Source of the DNA: JBCCTX01 sp965263105
GTDB lineage: Bacteria; Bacteroidota; Bacteroidia; J057
DNA: 64,000 nt
Direction of reading: 5' to 3'
Assembly (NCBI GenBank): GCA_965263105.1
Contig: CBDHGL010000003.1
Location: forward strand, 3,534,001-3,598,000
Positions 53,765 to 63,840 of this stretch are shown piece after piece. The position numbers and the translations under genes were made by a program. A model generated the notes under the pieces. It did not search any database. It was given only the letters and a program-made list of their open reading frames with translations, and was not told where the DNA came from. The first letter of the stretch is position 1. Each line of letters starts with the position of its first letter.

Positions 53765-54433
53765 TTAAAGATTATTCAAGTACCCTGCAATATAGGCCCC
53801 TTGAAGTTTTCGCACCTCTTCGTCAAAATGTACGTGATCGACAAAATGACCTTCCCCTAGTGATATAGTAAATCTGTAAAGGTCAATTTGAGGGATGGAT
53901 AAAGCTGAACAAAGGCTATCAGCCTGAGCATTGTACCGATTCAGATCAGCTGCAAATCGGAAGAAGGACATTCCTTCTTGATTGTGAATGCTATCGACAA
54001 CTGGAGTGGTTCTAATCCAAATAGTATGAATATGCCGCTCATGCAGGAGGCGAAAAATGCTATCTAGATTAGTTGCATATTCGGGAAGCGGAACCTGGTT
54101 TTCTTGCGTCTCTACAGAAGCCTTTATGTCGTGTAAGCCGCAATTGAGTAGGAATACATCGGGCTGGAACCTAGGAGAAGCCAATAAGCGTTTCACCTGT
54201 TTCAATACATTTCTAGAATCCTGTCCATTGGCATAAGGTACATTATCGCGATCTTCAAAGGGGAATTCCCTTTTTCGCAATCGATCGTAGATAAGGTTTT
54301 CACCCAGAAAGTTATCGAGATAGGGTCCGTATTGCATGGAGATACTATCTCCAATGACAAACACCCTTTTCGGTTCTTCAGAGGAATGGAAAAAAAGGGA
54401 ACTAGTCAGAAAAAAAATAATTATTCTAGTCAT
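53765..54433 (-). CDS. SGNH/GDSL-family hydrolase
   Basis: A 222-residue exported hydrolase with a short signal peptide. VFVIGDSISMQYG is block I with the nucleophile Ser, NCGLHDIK corresponds to the block III Asn region, and VDHVHFDEE holds the C-terminal Asp-x-x-His pair. The family includes esterases acting on acetylated sugars and lipids; the substrate here is unknown. It is the first gene of the SGNH-DUF2459-SDR run. Confidence 0.87.
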   Translation of the reverse strand: MTRIIIFFLTSSLFFHSSEEPKRVFVIGDSISMQYGPYLDNFLGENLIYDRLRKREFPFEDRDNVPYANGQDSRNVLKQVKRLLASPRFQPDVFLLNCGLHDIKASVETQENQVPLPEYATNLDSIFRLLHERHIHTIWIRTTPVVDSIHNQEGMSFFRFAADLNRYNAQADSLCSALSIPQIDLYRFTISLGEGHFVDHVHFDEEVRKLQGAYIAGYLNNL

Positions 54434-54543
54434 GGTAAGAGTTTTCTAAAGGGAATTTACCCATTTATTGAAAAGAAATTATTGTAACTTATTTTTGAGC
54501 CAATTCATTCCGTATTACTGGTGGAAATTTTCAACTATCTACT

Positions 54544-54951
54544 ATGAGCAATAGCTTTATTACAGAAAAAGAAAGGGAAGAAAGGGTCCTGGATTGGGGT
54601 ACCTTATTTCGTTTATCAGATCCTGAAGTTACCAATGCCAAGCAACTGGTGGTGTTGGAAGTAAATCTAAGCCCAGGGAACGGGCATGACTTTCACAAAC
54701 ATCCCCGACAGGAGGAGGTTATTTATGTCATAGAAGGAGAAATTGAACAATGGGTTGGAACGGAAAAAAGAATGCTGGGGCCTGGAGAGTGCGCCTTTAT
54801 TCCTGCCGATGTGGTTCATGCCTCATTCAATGTAGGAAATGCACCAGCTAAGTTAATGGCTATCCTGAGTCCTTGTTTTGGAAAAGAAGGATATGAGTTA
54901 GTAGAAGTCTATCATCAAGGTCCCTGGAATTCACTGAGGGGGGAGAAATAA
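54544..54951 (+). CDS. Cupin domain protein
   Basis: A 135-residue single-domain cupin. Motif 1 is in GNGHDFHKHPRQEEVIYVIEG (metal-binding His-x-His and Glu) and motif 2 in PGECAFIPADVVHASFNVG (His). The sequence is complete and lacks a signal peptide. Cupins range from sugar isomerases to dioxygenases and sensors, so no reaction is named. It stands between two divergent minus-strand genes. Confidence 0.88.
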   Translation: MSNSFITEKEREERVLDWGTLFRLSDPEVTNAKQLVVLEVNLSPGNGHDFHKHPRQEEVIYVIEGEIEQWVGTEKRMLGPGECAFIPADVVHASFNVGNAPAKLMAILSPCFGKEGYELVEVYHQGPWNSLRGEK

Positions 54952-55113
54952 GGGCTTTGAGAAGCGGGAATGTCTGTGGATATACCATAGCTTAGACACA
55001 AAAAGCTAGGCCGTGGGTGCTTCGAAGAATTACCAGCTACAATTATACTTCCTTGCTTATCGTCTTAACTGAATACTCTTTTTTCCCTAACCAAGTTGAA
55101 GCATAGTAAGGCA

Positions 55114-56274
55114 TTAATATTTCATCAGGAGGGTTAAAAGTTTTCTATCTAGTTTGTGCCCATACCAATCTTCGTAGTCAACATCTTCTCTGCCGGAATC
55201 GATTAATCCAAAACTTCCCTTGAACTCCCATAGGGCATAGCCAATATTGTTGGTAGTCAAAATATCTAGGACATCTTCAAACCACGCGAGAAATACAGGG
55301 TGTGGGGTTTTGTTCCAACACCCACATTCTCCGCAGTGGACCCCAATTCCTTTTTTTGTGAGGTCAATCCAAGGTTTATACATTTTTTCTAGCATGGCTC
55401 TACTGAGATACTGGTCTCCCACCTTTCCAGGCCAAACAGGTGTAGGTAAATTATCAGGGTCCTTGAATGCCCAAGGTGCTTTATAATGAGAAATAATTCC
55501 AGGGTTATATCCCCTACAACTTTGGGCAATATTCAAATCCGTGATTTCGGGAATCACGTCTCTTCCTACGTTGTTTCCATCGGCGATGATCATTCGATCT
55601 GGGTTAACCTTCCGGATGGCCTGCGCAGTTCGAAGAGCCATTTCCCTATATTTTTCTCCTGGGATTGGTCCTCTTTTGGAATGTTGGTCATTCATGTCCT
55701 CTCGAACACAGGGCTCGTTAAGTAAGTCAAAACTCAGCATTTCCGATGATACATACTTGAAGCGTTTAGCCCAAAATTTCCAATGATAGACAAAATCTTC
55801 CATGGCTTCCTCATTTCGCCACAAGTTATAGGGCTCAACAAACCCTGCATTCACACAGAAGCCTGGCGCTCGATGAAGATTCAAACTTGCGTGAAGTCCA
55901 TACTTATTGGCCAAAAAGACGAGTTCCTCTACTTTTTCAACCGCCCTCTTATCCATTTTTCTCACTCGCTTGGTCGAAATGGGTTGACTTCTGTCAAATT
56001 TGAGATAGGCGGGATAGGCCATGGGAATACGGACGAAATCAAAGCCCCAATCAGCCATCCATTGGAAATACACTTCTTGAGTCGCGGGTCTTGCCTTTTT
56101 GGGGTCAGAAGAGAAGAAATCCAATAGGTTGAACCCTTTCCACCTGGGTAGGGGGTTTTCCAAAGCTTTGGGAAAGATAGAGGCTTTGGCCCAGGGATTT
56201 GTCATAAATGAACCTGTAAGCAGACTAGTGCCTTGTTTTAGAAAGGTTCTACGTTTTGTGAGGATTCGTCTCAT
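55114..56274 (-). CDS. Glycoside hydrolase family 5 with Tat-type signal
   Basis: A 386-residue glycosidase of GH5 (cellulase/mannanase-like). The N-terminus KRRTFLKQGTSLLTG is a twin-arginine (Tat) signal. The catalytic acid/base Glu187 is in FDLLNEPC and the nucleophile Glu316 in VHCGECGCWNKT; other GH5 markers include GFDFVRIPMAYPAY and LNLHRAPGF. It would be folded in the cytoplasm before export and act on beta-linked polysaccharide or oligosaccharide in the periplasm or outside. No carbohydrate-binding module is present. Confidence 0.92.
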   Translation of the reverse strand: MRRILTKRRTFLKQGTSLLTGSFMTNPWAKASIFPKALENPLPRWKGFNLLDFFSSDPKKARPATQEVYFQWMADWGFDFVRIPMAYPAYLKFDRSQPISTKRVRKMDKRAVEKVEELVFLANKYGLHASLNLHRAPGFCVNAGFVEPYNLWRNEEAMEDFVYHWKFWAKRFKYVSSEMLSFDLLNEPCVREDMNDQHSKRGPIPGEKYREMALRTAQAIRKVNPDRMIIADGNNVGRDVIPEITDLNIAQSCRGYNPGIISHYKAPWAFKDPDNLPTPVWPGKVGDQYLSRAMLEKMYKPWIDLTKKGIGVHCGECGCWNKTPHPVFLAWFEDVLDILTTNNIGYALWEFKGSFGLIDSGREDVDYEDWYGHKLDRKLLTLLMKY

Positions 56275-56358
56275 AGCATAGATCGAGGTTAAATTTCAAT
56301 CGATTAGAAAAGAGCAAAACAGGTGGAATGCTTGAGAGAATTTACATAATTTTCAGAT

Positions 56359-56448
56359 ATGTTGAGCACCAGAAGATCATTTTTGTCCCAATTAGGTATG
56401 TCCTTCTTTACCCTTCATGGCTGTATATGTAATAAAATTTACCCTTAA
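56359..56448 (+). pseudogene. Possible remnant of a Tat-exported protein (29 codons)
   Basis: A 29-codon frame from ATG to TAA reads MLSTRRSFLSQLGMSFFTLH and nine more residues, including GC. It has the (S/T)RRxFL twin-arginine motif, a following hydrophobic part and a lipobox-like HGC, then stops. It looks like the signal peptide of a Tat-exported protein whose body has been lost. It lies in the divergent gap between the GH5 gene and the 274-residue hypothetical. A chance frame cannot be excluded. Confidence 0.4.
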
Positions 56449-56482
56449 CATTTGTTCTTTTTGTATCCTTAGATAATTCCTC

Positions 56483-57307
56483 ATGAAATTTACTCGCGGT
56501 GTTCATCATCTAGACCCCAAAGAGTTCCCTCCCTCTCCCAATTGGGTCTGGGATCTCCCTCAAACCAGTGTTAGCATAGAAATAATCGATGGCCCGAAGG
56601 TATACGAATTCCCTGGGGATTACTTCATGGCCTATTACATTCAGGAAGTGGGTTTCCAACCTCCCAGGGACTTTGTGAGATATATTTTATCGGAGTGTAG
56701 TTTTCCTTTTTTTCAATTGGGGGAGGAAGACATGGAAGATAAAGTAAACTTTCCCATTGGCTTTCTTCGGAAAAACGGAGAAGGAATAATTGTAAATACC
56801 TTTGGTTCGGATAGTAACCTATTGAAGGGGAAAAGAGTATTTTTGCACACCCTCCCCAAAATTGTTGAGAAAGAGTTGCTTTCACGTATTGCTCAGATTC
56901 ATCAAGCTCATCAAGCTCGTAAGAATATCCAGCTACCTAGCTCTCCTGCACTTTCAATTTTGAAGGAGTACACCTATCCAGCAGAAAATTTATTTGCTGA
57001 TTCCTTATGGGAATTAGGACGAAAATATTCAGATAGCTTTCAAGGGAGGAGAATTGGCTGGACAGAGGATGCGTCTCCAGATTTTGTATATCCCGCTGTT
57101 TTTCTTCTGTTTCAGGAAAAAACTCCTGCTGATAACTTAAAGGCCCATCTTCAAGCATTGTGCTTGGAAGATAAATATTTAAAAGATGTTTCTTATCAGT
57201 TGGGGGGAGATACTGCGGAGTTGGGAGTAGCCCTTGCCGCAGTGCATCCAGATCCCTTTTATCTAGAGAAGGGAATGAATAAGCTTATATTATCTGCGGG
57301 GTCCTAG
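56483..57307 (+). CDS. Hypothetical protein, 274 residues
   Basis: A hypothetical cytoplasmic protein. It starts with MKFTRGVHHLDPKEFPPSPN, is rich in Phe, Pro and Tyr, has no signal peptide and contains a Gln/His-rich stretch (IHQAHQARKN). No domain is recognised. It converges on the last gene of the TonB-operon with a 4-base overlap of the stop codons. Confidence 0.65.
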   Translation: MKFTRGVHHLDPKEFPPSPNWVWDLPQTSVSIEIIDGPKVYEFPGDYFMAYYIQEVGFQPPRDFVRYILSECSFPFFQLGEEDMEDKVNFPIGFLRKNGEGIIVNTFGSDSNLLKGKRVFLHTLPKIVEKELLSRIAQIHQAHQARKNIQLPSSPALSILKEYTYPAENLFADSLWELGRKYSDSFQGRRIGWTEDASPDFVYPAVFLLFQEKTPADNLKAHLQALCLEDKYLKDVSYQLGGDTAELGVALAAVHPDPFYLEKGMNKLILSAGS

Positions 57308-58068
57308 GAAGTCAAGAATTCCAGGATTTGCCTCAAGTCCTGTATGAATTCTTCATTTTGGGGATTTTTGAGCTTGATTTTATTCTTTTTTAGAAATTCC
57401 TTCAATCCTTGAATATCAGGAAAGGCATCCAATAGATCTTTTTTATTCGCAATGGGAAAAATCACGTTTCCCACCCAAAGGTAGTGAGTATTGTTAGATA
57501 CGAATTTATAGGGTTTTTGGCCTGTTTTGCTAGAAGCAACACTCGATGCATAATGGTTCCTTTTCACCTTCCACTTTGTCAATAGCTTGTGGCCTTTATC
57601 TTCATAGGAAAGCTGATAAAAGCCTGGAGGTAATTCTTCGGAGGAAAAATCGGGATCCAGGCGAATAAAATGGCGCTGGTCAATCCAAAACTCATCTAGC
57701 TTATGGGTAGGGAGAATGAGGTAACGATTTCCACCTCGGCGTATTTGGGTAGTAAATACCAGGTCATTGTAGATATCATATGAGAGGCTCAGCTCTGAAA
57801 ATTCCATCCCTTCAAATAAGATATTGCTACTAAGGGGCTTACCTACTAATAAATGTGAGCCCTCTACGCGGGGGTAAATGTATTGATAAAATTTCCCCTT
57901 TTGGGTAAAATCTCCTTGAGGGATAAGTTGACTTAAGTCTTGGGTAATAGCCGCCCTTTTTTGAAGGGCTTCTTCACGGGTAAGGCCCTGTCCCCAAAGT
58001 TCTGAATGGCCTATCAAGAGGATAAGGCTTATCAAAAGCATGATATGTATGGAATTCCGTTTGGTCAT
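57304..58068 (-). CDS. Secreted protein at the end of the TonB-receptor operon
   Basis: A 254-residue exported protein with a signal peptide ending ELWGQG. The mature part shows alternating strands with many aromatic and charged residues. No family is recognised. Its start overlaps the stop of the macroglobulin/plug gene by 4 bases, so it is translationally coupled to the operon and probably localises with the rest of it at the outer membrane or periplasm. Confidence 0.75.
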   Translation of the reverse strand: MTKRNSIHIMLLISLILLIGHSELWGQGLTREEALQKRAAITQDLSQLIPQGDFTQKGKFYQYIYPRVEGSHLLVGKPLSSNILFEGMEFSELSLSYDIYNDLVFTTQIRRGGNRYLILPTHKLDEFWIDQRHFIRLDPDFSSEELPPGFYQLSYEDKGHKLLTKWKVKRNHYASSVASSKTGQKPYKFVSNNTHYLWVGNVIFPIANKKDLLDAFPDIQGLKEFLKKNKIKLKNPQNEEFIQDLRQILEFLTS

Positions 58069-59825
58069 AGGCTTCTTTTTACCTCCAGGAAGGCTTCTCC
58101 ATATAAGGGAATCCCAGTGTCGGAAATACCATTTATCTCAATTTTGTACCATCCTTCATCATCAGAACTCCAACATTCCACCTTAAGGGACTCATCCTTT
58201 AAGGATATTGAAGGATTCCAATATAAGGTACTCCGAAAATCTGGAATCGGATTATTGCGTTGTTCAGGGCTGTTATACATGGGCGTAAAAAAGGTGCGGC
58301 TCTGAAGCAAACCTTGATAATTCATCCGTAACAAGTCATCTGGAACTTGCTTCCCTCCAAAATTGTGTTTGTAGGTCCGGAAATTTGCTATTCCATAAAA
58401 AGGATAATCTTTGACATAATACGCTTTGGTAACTAAATCGATTTGTTGGATATCAAACACATCAAATTCCCATAAAATTTCTGGATTTCTGATAGGTATG
58501 CCATCAATCAATACCAGTGCTGCTTTTTCGAAGGGTATGGCGTTTCCCATCGCGGCGATGTTGGTGTATTCATCCCAGATAAAAACATATCTTTTTCCCT
58601 CTACCTTTCTTTTTAAGGCATAGCGTAGGTATTCTAAAAACACCTCTTCCAGCTCTGGGAAGCGGGTATAATCATCCAAGAGGTAGCTGTAGCGTGGAAT
58701 GCCATAGAAGGGTTGTTGGTAAAAACTCGTAGGTTGAGTGATAGCACTCCTGCTAAGGCTATCTCTGTACAGGTGAGATACCTGCGCATTATAGATATAG
58801 CTTTCCAAAAGACTTTTCCATTCGGGGCCGGGAAAAGCATTCATGGGAGAGGCCGCCGGGCCTTCACTATAGGGAGAAATAAGGCGTATGTTTCCTCTTC
58901 CTATCTCTCTTTCAGGAGACCAAATAAAAATATCACCAGAAGGGGCATGAGGGGCCATTTCGATAGAGAAGTAGCCATTTTCATCTCCATCTAATGCATA
59001 CAGCTCAGCTGCACGACCAGGAATACTAAGAAATATGGGTATATCTGATAGGTCTTTATCCAAAAATTCTCCTTGTAGTATATGAGTTCTTGGCTCTGGT
59101 AGAAAATCAAAATCATCCCACGGGATTGGATGCTCTCCGTTCAGATTGGAAGGAACAGAATTCGAATAAGTCTGGGTAAGGGTAGGTTTGGCGAAATTTA
59201 GATGTGGGTCTGTTTTGTAGACAGAAAGGGATAGCCTAGCAGGGCCTATATCGTCAGGAAGGGGAGTTAAGGTGAGTTCCAATTTTTCCCGGTGTTTTAA
59301 TTGGCTCTTAGATATGGAAAAAGAAAGGGCAGTTTGAAGGGAGGCTTCTGCAAGGGGGGCGATTTGGGGCGAGGGATTTGAATTTTCCACCTCTTTGGGG
59401 GGAATACGTGGATTCACAATACAGATTTCTTGCTGGAAAAAGGCATCTGGGCCCTCATTGCGCATCCAGTGGGTATAGGCTGTTAATAAGTAAATTCCAG
59501 AAGGAATTTGGGGGGATATGTACAGCTGTCCTTTACCCATGCTCCCCTTCAGGGAAACTTTCTCTTGTATAAGGCTTTGGGCGTCCTTATCCTTTAATTC
59601 CAGGTAGGCAACCTTGCTCAATTGAGAGGGAACGTGGTAAAACTTGTCCCTACAATAAAGGGCAAACCACAGGGTTTCCCCCACAACATAAACGGATTTA
59701 TCGGTATGTACGAAAAGTTTCTCCTGAGCCCAGTAGCTTTCTTCGGTACTGGATTCCAGTGTATTGGGCTGAGCATAAACTAGCCGAAAGCCCAACAATA
59801 AGAGTATAGTAGCGATTTTCTTCAT
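58065..59825 (-). CDS. Macroglobulin (MG2)/TonB-plug-like secreted protein
   Basis: A 586-residue exported protein (signal ends VYAQP) with a macroglobulin-like MG2 domain (about residues 30-130, FVHTDKSVYVVGETLWFALY) and beta-sandwich modules. The C-terminal part includes VLIDGIPIRNPEILWEFDVF, a sequence like the plug domain of TonB-dependent receptors, without a following barrel. Such fused proteins occur in Bacteroidota TonB gene clusters. The start at 59825 lies 4 bases after the DUF4249 stop; an upstream extension to 59894 is rejected for the signal peptide. Confidence 0.8.
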   Translation of the reverse strand: MKKIATILLLLGFRLVYAQPNTLESSTEESYWAQEKLFVHTDKSVYVVGETLWFALYCRDKFYHVPSQLSKVAYLELKDKDAQSLIQEKVSLKGSMGKGQLYISPQIPSGIYLLTAYTHWMRNEGPDAFFQQEICIVNPRIPPKEVENSNPSPQIAPLAEASLQTALSFSISKSQLKHREKLELTLTPLPDDIGPARLSLSVYKTDPHLNFAKPTLTQTYSNSVPSNLNGEHPIPWDDFDFLPEPRTHILQGEFLDKDLSDIPIFLSIPGRAAELYALDGDENGYFSIEMAPHAPSGDIFIWSPEREIGRGNIRLISPYSEGPAASPMNAFPGPEWKSLLESYIYNAQVSHLYRDSLSRSAITQPTSFYQQPFYGIPRYSYLLDDYTRFPELEEVFLEYLRYALKRKVEGKRYVFIWDEYTNIAAMGNAIPFEKAALVLIDGIPIRNPEILWEFDVFDIQQIDLVTKAYYVKDYPFYGIANFRTYKHNFGGKQVPDDLLRMNYQGLLQSRTFFTPMYNSPEQRNNPIPDFRSTLYWNPSISLKDESLKVECWSSDDEGWYKIEINGISDTGIPLYGEAFLEVKRSL

Positions 59826-59829
59826 GAAA

Positions 59830-61029
59830 TCATTCCTCCCAAAATTCTGGTTGAACGGTGGTACCTCCTTGTTCCGTGCAGTCAGAGCATTCACAGGTTA
59901 CCATAATCCATCCCAATATTCCTGTGTCATCGTTCCTGAGAAAATCATAGAATTTTCTTCCACCCAATACCGCATTAAAGACATCCTGATCGGTTTCTCT
60001 CTCTTTGGTGAGGGTATCTGCTTGGTTGAAACAGCCAAAAATATAATTGAGGCCGACATTCATATCTCTTGGCAACTCTGTGCGATCGATGAACAAACGT
60101 TTTTGGGATACGCCAGAGGCGCTAAAATAGCCCAGTACGCGTTCTTCTGGAGCTCCTATTCTAAACACATTTCCCGTGGTACTTTGAGGTTGGCGGTCGT
60201 AGAAGGTACCTGAATTTTCATTAGCTTCTTCCAGGGCACTCCAAAATAGATATTCTTTTTCGCTCAGGGCATACTGCTTGACGAGTATGCTATACCTATA
60301 CAGCAGTTCCTGTCCGAAGCCTGAAACATATACCAAAGGGAAGTCAGAAATTTGATCCGTCGTATTCTCTACGGATGAAGCCAGGTAAATACGATCACTA
60401 AAAGTACTATTATAACAAACTTGATTGGAGCCAACAAACTCGGCAATATCATTTCCCTGAAACTCTAATCCAGAAGAAAAAGGGGCTACATGTAAAAAGG
60501 TAGCCTCCCATTCCCAGCGATAAAATCGGGTAGATTGGCTAGGATCTCGAGTACTGAGATAAATTTGTGCTCCACGCTCCAGGCGGGTATCAATTCGCTC
60601 ACGCTGTTCCAGACGGAAATACACTTCCTCTATAGGCGGAGCAGGTTTGAGGCTTACCCATTCGGACTCGTACTCCTGGCCTTCGGGCAATCGAATTCTC
60701 AAGCGATATTGCTGACCTGCTCTGCCTTGGATGCCCCCTTCGCTTGTAGAGTACACCCCGGTGTTGAATTCTTTTAAAAGCTCCACCTGTCCTCCTTCCT
60801 CTTCTATTTCTACTGTAGCTCCTTCCACTGACTGAAACTCTCTTACATTTAAAGGGCTACTAACAGAAAGGGAGACCGTATAAGGGCCGGGTTGATCTGT
60901 TATTAAGCCATCAACAACCAGGAATGAGTTCAGGTCCGAAATACCCAAATCTATAGGTTCCTGGCAGGCCACTAGGGTCCAAGTGATAAACCCCAAGAGG
61001 AAGGGATGAGAGCTGGGAATTCGTGTCAT
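59830..61029 (-). CDS. DUF4249 lipoprotein
   Basis: A 399-residue lipoprotein whose signal ends in TLVAC. The start LNSFLVVDGLITDQPGPYTVSLS is typical of DUF4249, a family found next to SusC-like receptors in Bacteroidota. It is believed to sit at the cell surface and help bind or deliver the receptor's ligand, like SusD, though not homologous to it. It overlaps the receptor stop by 4 bases. Cys residues cluster at the C-terminus (CECSDC). Confidence 0.9.
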   Translation of the reverse strand: MTRIPSSHPFLLGFITWTLVACQEPIDLGISDLNSFLVVDGLITDQPGPYTVSLSVSSPLNVREFQSVEGATVEIEEEGGQVELLKEFNTGVYSTSEGGIQGRAGQQYRLRIRLPEGQEYESEWVSLKPAPPIEEVYFRLEQRERIDTRLERGAQIYLSTRDPSQSTRFYRWEWEATFLHVAPFSSGLEFQGNDIAEFVGSNQVCYNSTFSDRIYLASSVENTTDQISDFPLVYVSGFGQELLYRYSILVKQYALSEKEYLFWSALEEANENSGTFYDRQPQSTTGNVFRIGAPEERVLGYFSASGVSQKRLFIDRTELPRDMNVGLNYIFGCFNQADTLTKERETDQDVFNAVLGGRKFYDFLRNDDTGILGWIMVTCECSDCTEQGGTTVQPEFWEE

Positions 61030-63779
61030 TGTAACCTGAAATTATATGTGAGAGAAATGACAGGACGGGCAAATATGGAAAGCTGAAAGGTTTGAATTCG
61101 CCCTTGTTGGAGACGAGAAAAAACGGAGTAGACATTGTTTCTTCCCGTTAGGTTGTATATGCTGAAAGACCAGGAACTGTGGCCCAACTTTTCCACCTTG
61201 TGGTTACCCTCGATATTGATGGCAAAATCGGCTCGAAAGTAGTCGGGAACCCGATACTGATTTCGTTTTGAAAAAAACGCAAGAACATTATTGCGAAATT
61301 GGTATTGGGCTATGGGTACAGTGGTAGGTCTTCCCGTTCGATAAGTGAGATTAAGAGAGAAATTTACTCGGCGATTGACTTTGTAATTAGAAATAATGGA
61401 CAGGTTATGTGGGATATCATAATTTGCAGGATACCAATCCCCTTGATTTATGCGCTCTTCCTCAAAAGGGCTGTCAACTCGTAAGCGGGTCCGTGAAAAG
61501 GTATAACTCAGCCATCCGTTTAGTTGGCCGGTTTTCTTTTTGAGTAAAAACTCAATTCCAAAAGCCCTTCCTTCAGCAGGGAGAACGTCCGCTTCTAAGG
61601 TTTCATTGATTAGGAGGTCTGCTCCGTCTTGGTATTCCAAGAGGTTTTGAAGCTGTTTTACATAGCCTTCCAGGCTTAATTCCCACCCCGAAGACTGAAA
61701 TCCCTTATAGATTCCTACAGCAATCTGATCGCTAATCTGGGGATTTAGATAAGTATTGCTTAGTCTCCAGGTATCTATGGGAGAGACAGCAATGGTATTA
61801 GTGAGCATATGGATAAACTGGCGGGATTTGTCATAGCTCATTTTGGCAGAAAGCTGACTATTTAGTTTATATCGGGCAGAAAAGTGATAATCCAATCCAT
61901 TGTAGGTCTGGATTCGTTTCCCAGAACCTATGGAGAGGGTATCCACGATAAAATTACTTTCTCTGGGTAGGTCGGGTGCATAGATGAATACGTTTCCTGG
62001 ACCCAAAGAGGAAAAATTTGTAAATCTTAGGCCTCCATAAAGACTTATGCGATTTGAAAGGGTAATTTCATCTCCCACATATAAGGCATTTTCAAGGCCG
62101 CGTTCCTGATTCAACTGAGTAGAACCAATCCCGGATTCCGCCCCCACAGGTTGGATGCTACCCGGCTGTAAAGAATAGAGGCTAGACTGAATTCCAAAAG
62201 TTATATGGTGCTTGAAGGTAGGATAATAATCAAAGTCAATTTTACCAGTGCTCTGTCCCAGAGAGTAATCTAGGAAAAAGGCATTACCGGGTGTTTTCAG
62301 GCTCTCCAGGGAAAAATTGTATCCCGTATATCCCAAAGTTACCAAGCTAGATAATTGATTTGAATAGGTTTTTCGCCAGCGTATAGAAGCGTTGGCATTG
62401 CTGTATTGATACAAGGTATCGGCATCGAGACGAAAGCGGTCTTGGCTATAATAACCGGATATAGTCAGGTTGTTTTTGTCGTTAATGGGAAGAGTGATAT
62501 TACCGATAACATCCCCAAAGTAGGCGCTGCTATTCTTGAGCTGGGGATTTTCCAGCACTCGGAGTAGCCAGTTGGCAAAAGTAGTTCGTAGGCCCAAAAC
62601 AAAGGATCCTTTCTTCCCCAGGAGGGGTCCTTCCAGGTTAACTTTGGCCGTTACGGGGCTAATCCCTCCAGATAGGATTAGTTTATTTCGATTCCCTTCT
62701 CTTATTGCGATGTCAAACACAGAGGAGGCTCGACCGCCATATTGGGCTTGGATACCACTCTTGAACAACTCGGCATATTTAATAACCTGGGGATTAAAGG
62801 CGGAAAAAAATCCGAACAGGTGGTGGGGATTATAAACTGGAACCTTGTTAAGCAAGATGAGGTTTTGGTCATTGCTACCCCCTCTTACGTGGAAGCCCGA
62901 AGCCCCCTCTCCAATGGATTGCACCCCTGGTAGGTTGAGGGTAATTTTCATGATATCAGCTTCCCCCAAAACAGTAGGAATGGTGTTGATCTCCCCGAGA
63001 TTGAGTCTTACGGCACCGGTTTGGACGGATTCCAATTGACTTTTTTCTCCGGATATGACGATCTCTTTGAGGGAAAGAATTTCCTCTTCCAATTCTATAT
63101 CCAATTGACCTGAACCCAATAAGTTTATTTTTCGCGAGGTCTCTTTTTTCCCCACATAACGGAATAGCACTTGATGCTCTCCCGGAGGAAGGTTTAACAC
63201 ATAATAGCCAAAATTATCTGTCGTGGTGCCCACGCTGGGAGAACGAACAAACACAGAGGCTCCTATGAGGGGTTCCCCGGTTTTGCCATCTCTTATATAA
63301 CCTCCTATACTCTGGGAAGAATTAGCCTCTCCAACTGAAGCGTTTCCGATAAGGATCACTTGTTCTTCAACGGGGGTAAACTGGGACCGTTCAGGGGAAG
63401 GAACTTCAAAAAAATCCGGGACTGTATTGGGAGCTAGCTCCTCAGAATCAGAGCTCCAAAAATCTTCTGAAAGGGTCGGTTGTAGGGCTTTATCTTTAGA
63501 GAAAATAACTTCCCTTTCCTCTCGATAATGGTATTGCAAACCAGCTTGGGAAGCAATAAGATCCACTAAGCCAATAAGGGGTAGATTGAGAGAGGAACCT
63601 TTCAGGGTGAATGATTCCACCCATGACGGATCGAAATATATAACGACCCCATAGGACGAAATAAGTTCCTCCCGGATTTGCTCCAAGGAAAGGCCTTGAA
63701 AATCTTCCCGTATTTCTCCTTGGCCCTTGACTGATAAAACACCTATCAAGAGCAGTCCTAGCAGTAGTTTGAGTTTCAT
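61026..63779 (-). CDS. TonB-dependent receptor (SusC-like) with STN domain
   Basis: A 917-residue outer-membrane receptor. After the signal peptide (ends SVKGQG) comes an STN-like domain (about residues 25-95), which in signalling receptors contacts an anti-sigma factor, then a carboxypeptidase-like beta-sandwich (about 155-235), the plug (about 245-345, with VLGEADIMKITLNLPGVQSIG) and the barrel to the C-terminal phenylalanine-type end (TYNFRLQ). It imports a ligand using TonB energy. No FecI/FecR pair lies next to it; the sigma factor at 21 kb is not adjacent. The operon continues with DUF4249, MG2/plug and a small secreted gene. Confidence 0.95.
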   Translation of the reverse strand: MKLKLLLGLLLIGVLSVKGQGEIREDFQGLSLEQIREELISSYGVVIYFDPSWVESFTLKGSSLNLPLIGLVDLIASQAGLQYHYREEREVIFSKDKALQPTLSEDFWSSDSEELAPNTVPDFFEVPSPERSQFTPVEEQVILIGNASVGEANSSQSIGGYIRDGKTGEPLIGASVFVRSPSVGTTTDNFGYYVLNLPPGEHQVLFRYVGKKETSRKINLLGSGQLDIELEEEILSLKEIVISGEKSQLESVQTGAVRLNLGEINTIPTVLGEADIMKITLNLPGVQSIGEGASGFHVRGGSNDQNLILLNKVPVYNPHHLFGFFSAFNPQVIKYAELFKSGIQAQYGGRASSVFDIAIREGNRNKLILSGGISPVTAKVNLEGPLLGKKGSFVLGLRTTFANWLLRVLENPQLKNSSAYFGDVIGNITLPINDKNNLTISGYYSQDRFRLDADTLYQYSNANASIRWRKTYSNQLSSLVTLGYTGYNFSLESLKTPGNAFFLDYSLGQSTGKIDFDYYPTFKHHITFGIQSSLYSLQPGSIQPVGAESGIGSTQLNQERGLENALYVGDEITLSNRISLYGGLRFTNFSSLGPGNVFIYAPDLPRESNFIVDTLSIGSGKRIQTYNGLDYHFSARYKLNSQLSAKMSYDKSRQFIHMLTNTIAVSPIDTWRLSNTYLNPQISDQIAVGIYKGFQSSGWELSLEGYVKQLQNLLEYQDGADLLINETLEADVLPAEGRAFGIEFLLKKKTGQLNGWLSYTFSRTRLRVDSPFEEERINQGDWYPANYDIPHNLSIISNYKVNRRVNFSLNLTYRTGRPTTVPIAQYQFRNNVLAFFSKRNQYRVPDYFRADFAINIEGNHKVEKLGHSSWSFSIYNLTGRNNVYSVFSRLQQGRIQTFQLSIFARPVISLTYNFRLQ

Positions 63780-63840
63780 CCGTTAGGAATTCAAGCTAGG
63801 AAGAAAATTACCTAAATTCAACGGAAAATGAAATCTCCTA

